Shown here piece after piece: positions 60,473 through 64,000 of a DNA stretch of 64,000 nucleotides. The DNA lies in contig NZ_JOBF01000018.1 of the NCBI RefSeq assembly GCF_000718635.1, positions 62,001 through 126,000 of the forward strand. The letters run 5' to 3'. Each line of letters starts with the position of its first letter. The first letter of the stretch is position 1. Source of the stretch: Streptomyces varsoviensis. GTDB taxonomy: Bacteria; Actinomycetota; Actinomycetes; Streptomycetales; Streptomycetaceae. Under the pieces are notes generated by a model. That model ran no database searches, was not told where the DNA came from, and worked only from the letters and a program-made list of their open reading frames with translations. The position numbers and the translations under genes were made by a program.

Positions 60473-60557
60473 CCTCAACCCCTGCACGGCAGGGGGGAGT
60501 TCTGACAGAATCGATCTTCAGACAACCGGATCTGCAACCGAAGGCGCGGGGAGCACG

Positions 60558-61511
60558 TTGGAACCGATCATCATCGTCCTGATCATTCTGGTGGTGCTCG
60601 TCTTCATTGCGCTGATGAAGACGGTGCAGGTCATCCCACAGGCGAGCGCCGCCATCGTGGAGCGCTTCGGCCGGTACACCCGCACCCTCAACGCCGGGCT
60701 GAACATCGTCGTCCCGTTCATCGACTCGATCCGCAACCGCATCGACCTCCGCGAACAGGTCGTGCCGTTCCCCCCGCAGCCGGTGATCACCCAGGACAAC
60801 CTGGTCGTCAACATCGACACCGTCATCTACTACCAGGTGACCGACGCCCGCGCCGCGACCTACGAGGTCTCCAGCTTCATCCAGGCCATCGAGCAGCTCA
60901 CCGTCACCACCCTCCGCAACATCATCGGCGGCATGGACCTGGAGCGGACCCTCACCTCCCGCGAGGAGATCAACGCGGCCCTGCGCGGCGTCCTCGACGA
61001 GGCCACGGGCAAGTGGGGCATCCGCGTCAACCGCGTCGAGCTGAAGGCCATCGAGCCGCCGACCTCCATCCAGGACTCGATGGAGAAGCAGATGCGCGCC
61101 GACCGGGACAAGCGCGCCGCGATCCTCCAGGCCGAGGGCACCCGGCAGTCCGCGATCCTCACCGCCGAGGGCGAGAAGCAGTCCGCGATCCTGCGCGCCG
61201 AAGGTGAGGCCAAGGCCGCCGCCCTGCGCGCGGAAGGCGAGGCCCAGGCGATCCGTACGGTCTTCGAGTCCATCCACGCCGGCGACCCGGACCAGAAGCT
61301 GCTCTCCTACCAGTACCTCCAGATGCTCCCGAAGATCGCCGAAGGCGACGCCAACAAGCTCTGGATCGTCCCCAGCGAGATCGGCGACGCCCTCAAGGGA
61401 CTCAGCGGCGCCGTCGGCAACATGGGTCTCCTCGGCGGCAATTCCGGTGGCGGCGGCGACGCGCCCGCCGGCCTCACCAAGCCGCGCCGCGAACAGCCCC
61501 CGCTCGACTGA
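60558..61511 (+). CDS. SPFH/stomatin-like (band 7) membrane protein
   Basis: A 317-residue protein starting at TTG 60558. One N-terminal span (IIIVLIILVVLVFIALMKTV) precedes a band 7 domain (VPQASAAIVERFGRYTRTLN as context, VDTVIYYQVTDARAATYEV). A coiled region with four repeats of the AEGEKQSAILRAEGEAKAAA type and a Gly-rich tail follow. Such proteins oligomerise at the membrane and protect or regulate other membrane proteins, typically with NfeD encoded upstream, as here. Confidence 0.92.
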   Translation: MEPIIIVLIILVVLVFIALMKTVQVIPQASAAIVERFGRYTRTLNAGLNIVVPFIDSIRNRIDLREQVVPFPPQPVITQDNLVVNIDTVIYYQVTDARAATYEVSSFIQAIEQLTVTTLRNIIGGMDLERTLTSREEINAALRGVLDEATGKWGIRVNRVELKAIEPPTSIQDSMEKQMRADRDKRAAILQAEGTRQSAILTAEGEKQSAILRAEGEAKAAALRAEGEAQAIRTVFESIHAGDPDQKLLSYQYLQMLPKIAEGDANKLWIVPSEIGDALKGLSGAVGNMGLLGGNSGGGGDAPAGLTKPRREQPPLD

Positions 61512-61534
61512 CCACACGCCCGCGCCCCGGCAGC

Positions 61535-61573
61535 CGTCCGGTCGCCCCGCCCCACGGCGGCGGCGACCGGACG
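61535..61573. terminator. 12-bp hairpin between convergent SPFH and HNH genes
   Basis: CGTCCGGTCGCC at 61535-61546 pairs with 61562-61573, followed by TCGCGTTTTCT. The T-rich tail is on the plus strand, so it mainly serves the SPFH gene. Confidence 0.75.
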
Positions 61574-61622
61574 TCGCGTTTTCTACGAGTGCTTCCGTAC
61601 GAGCGCCTGTGCAGGAGCACCC

Positions 61623-62126
61623 TTACGCGGGCGCCGGCAGCCACTCCGGCAGCGCGGACCGCTCCTGTACGCCCAGCGCCAGCACCAGCGCGTCCGACGG
61701 CGTCGGCTCGAACGGCCGGCTCAGCAGCCGCATCCCCGCCTGCTCCGGAGTCCGGTCCGCCTTGCGGTGATTGTCCTCCGCGCACGCGGCGACCGTATTG
61801 AGCCAGGTGTCACCGCCGCCCCGGGAGCGCGGCAGCACGTGGTCCACGGTCGTCGCCCGCCGCCCGCAGTACGCGCACCGGTGCCGGTCCCGCACCAGCA
61901 CCCCCCGCCGCGACCACGGCGCCCGTCTTCGAAACGGCACCCGTACGTACCGACTGAGCCTGATCACCCGCGGCACGGGCAGCTCCACCGCCGCCGCACG
62001 CACCCGCAGCCCGGGATGGGCCTGCTCCACGACCGCCTTGTCCTGCAGCACGAGCACCACCGCGCGCCGCAGCGACACCGTCGCCAGCGGCTCGAAGCTC
62101 GCATTGAGCACCAGCGTCTCGCGCAT
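61623..62126 (-). CDS. HNH endonuclease family protein
   Basis: A 167-residue protein starting at ATG 62126 (MRETLVLNASFEPLATVSLR) after GGGAGG. The HNH motif is CAYCGRRATTVDHVLPRSRG followed by NTVAACAEDNHRKADRTP, giving paired Cys zinc ligands, the catalytic His in VDHV and Asn/His downstream. This short stand-alone HNH type with the MRETLVLN start is widespread in actinobacteria. Its biological target is unknown. Confidence 0.9.
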   Translation of the reverse strand: MRETLVLNASFEPLATVSLRRAVVLVLQDKAVVEQAHPGLRVRAAAVELPVPRVIRLSRYVRVPFRRRAPWSRRGVLVRDRHRCAYCGRRATTVDHVLPRSRGGGDTWLNTVAACAEDNHRKADRTPEQAGMRLLSRPFEPTPSDALVLALGVQERSALPEWLPAPA

Positions 62127-62266
62127 ACCGTCCACCTCCCGGCCAACCCCCGCCCCAGTGGCGGGAACGGCACCACTGTGCCGGGCGACAGACCACGCGG
62201 ACAACGCAATATCCGCAGACCAGAAGGCATACGAAAAGTGAACGGGCGAAGGGCGGGCGGACAGGA

Positions 62267-62314
62267 AAACGCTCCGGGACCCTTCCCCCGTGAAACCAGG
62301 GACCCGGAGCGTTT
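62267..62314 (-). terminator. intrinsic terminator of the YbhB-like gene
   Basis: AAACGCTCCGGG at 62267-62278 pairs with 62303-62314; read on the minus strand the hairpin ends in GCGTTTTCCT. The rest of 62127-62565 holds the HNH gene promoter and no gene I can support. Confidence 0.65.
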
Positions 62315-62565
62315 GGCAGCAGGCGCGGACATCCGGCACGGAGCCGCATTCCGGCAGACGGCCGACGCGCCCGAAGACCCGCCCACCGCCCCCGCCGCTG
62401 CGGTACCCGCTGCCCGACGACAGGTGGAGACGCGAGACATCTTCAGCCGGACATCTTCAGCCGTCGGTCACGTACCACTCTGCGATCCCGGACGGCGGGG
62501 CGCAACGCATTTTCCGACCGCGCGGCGAACGGACGAAACACCGCCCGCCGCCGCCCGTACCGATC

Positions 62566-63105
62566 TCAGCCGGCCGCCGGAACCTCGTACTCGCCGATCA
62601 GTTCGGCCCGGCCCACCGTGTGGAACCGCAGATTGAAACCCACCACGGCCGGCGACGCGTCCGCGTCCGGACCGAGCTTCTCCTGGTCCACGGCGTACAC
62701 CGTGAACACATAGCGGTGCGGCCCGTCCCCGGGCGGCGGCGCGGCCCCGCCGAAGTCCCGCGTCCCGAAGTCGTTGCGCACGTGCACCGCGCCCGCGGGC
62801 AGCCCCTTCATGTCGCCCGACCCGGCCCCCGCCGGCAGCTCGGTCACGGACGCCGGGATGTCGAAGACCGACCAGTGCCAGAAACCGCTGCCGGTCGGCG
62901 CGTCCGGGTCGAAACACGTCACGGCGAAGCTCTTCGTACCCGCCGGGAACCCCTCCCAGCGCAGATGCGGCGAGGTGTTCCCCCGGTCGAAGACCTGGCC
63001 GTCCGGGAGCACCGCGCCCGGCGTCACGTCGTCGCTCACCACCGTGAACGACGCCACCGGCGGATGGAAAGCGTGGGGCAACGGCCGTCGCTGCTGCTCT
63101 GACAC
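62566..63105 (-). CDS. YbhB/YbcL family Raf kinase inhibitor-like protein
   Basis: A 179-residue PEBP-fold protein starting at GTG 63105 after AGGAGGT. It has [20 protein letters not shown], the ligand-pocket segment [20 protein letters not shown] and [20 protein letters not shown] followed by [11 protein letters not shown]. Bacterial PEBP-like proteins bind phosphorylated or small anionic ligands; the function is unsettled. Confidence 0.92.
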   Translation of the reverse strand: MSEQQRRPLPHAFHPPVASFTVVSDDVTPGAVLPDGQVFDRGNTSPHLRWEGFPAGTKSFAVTCFDPDAPTGSGFWHWSVFDIPASVTELPAGAGSGDMKGLPAGAVHVRNDFGTRDFGGAAPPPGDGPHRYVFTVYAVDQEKLGPDADASPAVVGFNLRFHTVGRAELIGEYEVPAAG

Positions 63106-63191
63106 GTCAAGACCTCCTATACGCGCTGTACGAATCGCTGGAGCCGCCAGCCTAGCGACGGTCCCCGAAGCGCTGCTGGCACCATACGGAG

Positions 63192-63668
63192 GTGCTCCAA
63201 CGCCTCTTTCACCACCACGTACGCGCACTGACCGCCGCACTGGCCGCACTGCTCCTGCTTCTGCTGCCCGCCTGTTCGTCGGACAAGCAGAAGGATTCCG
63301 CGGCCTCCTCAGCCTCTTCCTCCGCGCCCTCGTCCTCGGCTCACCACCCGGGCTCCACCGGCGGCGGGGCCCCGGACTGGGCCAAGGGCATGAAGACCGT
63401 CCGTACGGACCGGCTGCCCGAGGAGGCCCGCAAGACCCTCCAACTCATCGACAAGGGCGGCCCGTTCCCGTACCCGAAGGACGGCACCGTCTTCGGCAAC
63501 TACGAGAAGCGGCTGCCGAAGCAGCAGCGCGGCTACTACCACGAGTACACCGTCCCCACCCCGGGCGCCCGCACCCGCGGCGCCCAGCGCATCATCACGG
63601 GTGACCACCAAGAGCGCTACTACACCGCCGACCACTACAAGACCTTCGCGGCGGTGGTGCGGCCATGA
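63192..63668 (+). CDS. secreted guanyl-specific ribonuclease (barnase/RNase Sa type), lipoprotein-like signal
   Basis: A 158-residue exported RNase starting at GTG 63192. A signal peptide ends in a lipobox-like LLLLPACSS at about residues 22-30, so it may be tethered by lipid. A Ser/Ala-rich linker leads to a mature domain with [16 protein letters not shown], then [20 protein letters not shown] with the catalytic Glu and Arg, and ADHYKTF with the catalytic His, the RNase Sa triad. Its stop overlaps a barstar gene, which gives self-protection. Confidence 0.88.
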   Translation: MLQRLFHHHVRALTAALAALLLLLLPACSSDKQKDSAASSASSSAPSSSAHHPGSTGGGAPDWAKGMKTVRTDRLPEEARKTLQLIDKGGPFPYPKDGTVFGNYEKRLPKQQRGYYHEYTVPTPGARTRGAQRIITGDHQERYYTADHYKTFAAVVRP

Positions 63669-64000
63669 CCGGACTGCTGCCCGCCGCCGGCATCCCCGGC
63701 CTGCTCGACGGCACCGTCGCACCCGGCGTCTACCACTGGCACCCGCCGGTCTCCGTCCCCCGCACCGCCCGGCACGCCGCCGAAGCCGGCTGGCGACCCG
63801 CCGTACTGAACCTCCACGGCGCCACGGACAAGGCATCCTTCCTCGCCCGCTGCGCCACCGACCTGGAGCTCCCCGACTGGTTCGGCCACAACTGGGACGC
63901 GCTCGCCGACTGCCTCACCGACCTCTCCTGGTGGGGCGAGACCCGCGGCTACCTCCTGCTCGTCGAGGGCTGGGGCGCCTTCCGCACCGCTGCGCCCGAG
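63665..64000 (+). CDS. barstar family RNase inhibitor (partial, runs off the window)
   Basis: The first 112 residues of a barstar-like protein starting at ATG 63665 in an ATGA overlap with the ribonuclease stop. AVLNLHGATDKASFLARCAT and LPDWFGHNWDALADCLTDLS are the barstar core, including the acidic helix that plugs the RNase active site. The 3' end lies beyond 64000. Confidence 0.9.
   Translation, partial: MTGLLPAAGIPGLLDGTVAPGVYHWHPPVSVPRTARHAAEAGWRPAVLNLHGATDKASFLARCATDLELPDWFGHNWDALADCLTDLSWWGETRGYLLLVEGWGAFRTAAPE

Noticed and set aside
1..64000. tRNA, rRNA, prophage or biosynthetic gene cluster
   Set aside because: No cloverleaf, rRNA, integrase, phage structural gene, polyketide or peptide synthetase motif was seen by eye; a scan with dedicated tools could still reveal a small RNA.

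Overview
The window is high-GC (about 72-75%) actinobacterial chromosome, almost certainly Streptomyces. It carries a pair of chaplins, a Gbn-type nucleoid protein, SGM_5486-family and streptophobe-family proteins, a fabG-inhA pair, many GTG/TTG starts and many ATGA stop-start overlaps. From memory the gene order follows the S. coelicolor core around SCO1840 down to about SCO1795, read in reverse. That is recollection, not a search. I see no tRNA, rRNA, CRISPR array, prophage or biosynthetic gene cluster.

Layout. 1-5.4 kb: end of an alpha/beta hydrolase gene, a conserved protein whose stop codon touches a 203-bp MITE-like element, an ABC-F ATPase with a tiny leader ORF, gbn with a cluster of GATC sites, and an enoyl-CoA hydratase. 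5.5-9 kb: an Asp23/Gls24 envelope-stress operon, followed by nine 40-41 bp tandem repeats. 9.6-15 kb: SDR, GH15 hydrolase, SURF1, exonuclease and a TetR regulator with a palindromic operator. 15-18.7 kb: acetoacetate decarboxylase-like protein and two tandem amidohydrolases. 18.7-21.9 kb: a large NACHT-LRR NTPase whose LRR end is AT-rich and holds three TTA codons. 22-23.7 kb: sterol-desaturase-type hydroxylase plus lysoplasmalogenase (possible ether-lipid module). 23.7-31.9 kb: secreted subtilase, DUF485-ActP acetate uptake, moaA, small proteins, tyrS. 32-36 kb: tldD/tldE joined by a 26-codon ORF, then a VapBC-like pair. 36.3-38.6 kb: fabG-inhA and a GntR regulator. 38.6-43.3 kb: MFS exporter, two small membrane proteins, SixA phosphatase, serB. 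43.3-45.7 kb: 2.3 kb without a convincing gene, filled with degenerate ~300-350 bp repeats. 45.7-50.4 kb: streptophobe protein divergent from an FHA-ABC transporter. 50.8-54.8 kb: transglycosylase-like secreted protein, nitroreductase, QueA-like enzyme, SDR. 55-57.8 kb: GAF histidine kinase, LuxR regulator and two chaplins. 58.2-64 kb: conserved protein, ABC ATPase, NfeD-SPFH membrane pair, HNH protein, YbhB-like protein, and a secreted guanyl ribonuclease with barstar inhibitor cut by the window end.

Most of this is housekeeping and development. The most interesting parts are the mosaic, probably bldA-dependent NACHT-LRR gene; the non-coding tandem repeat arrays; the leader ORF before the ABC-F gene; the GATC cluster in front of gbn; and the tldD-miniORF-tldE stop/start chain.
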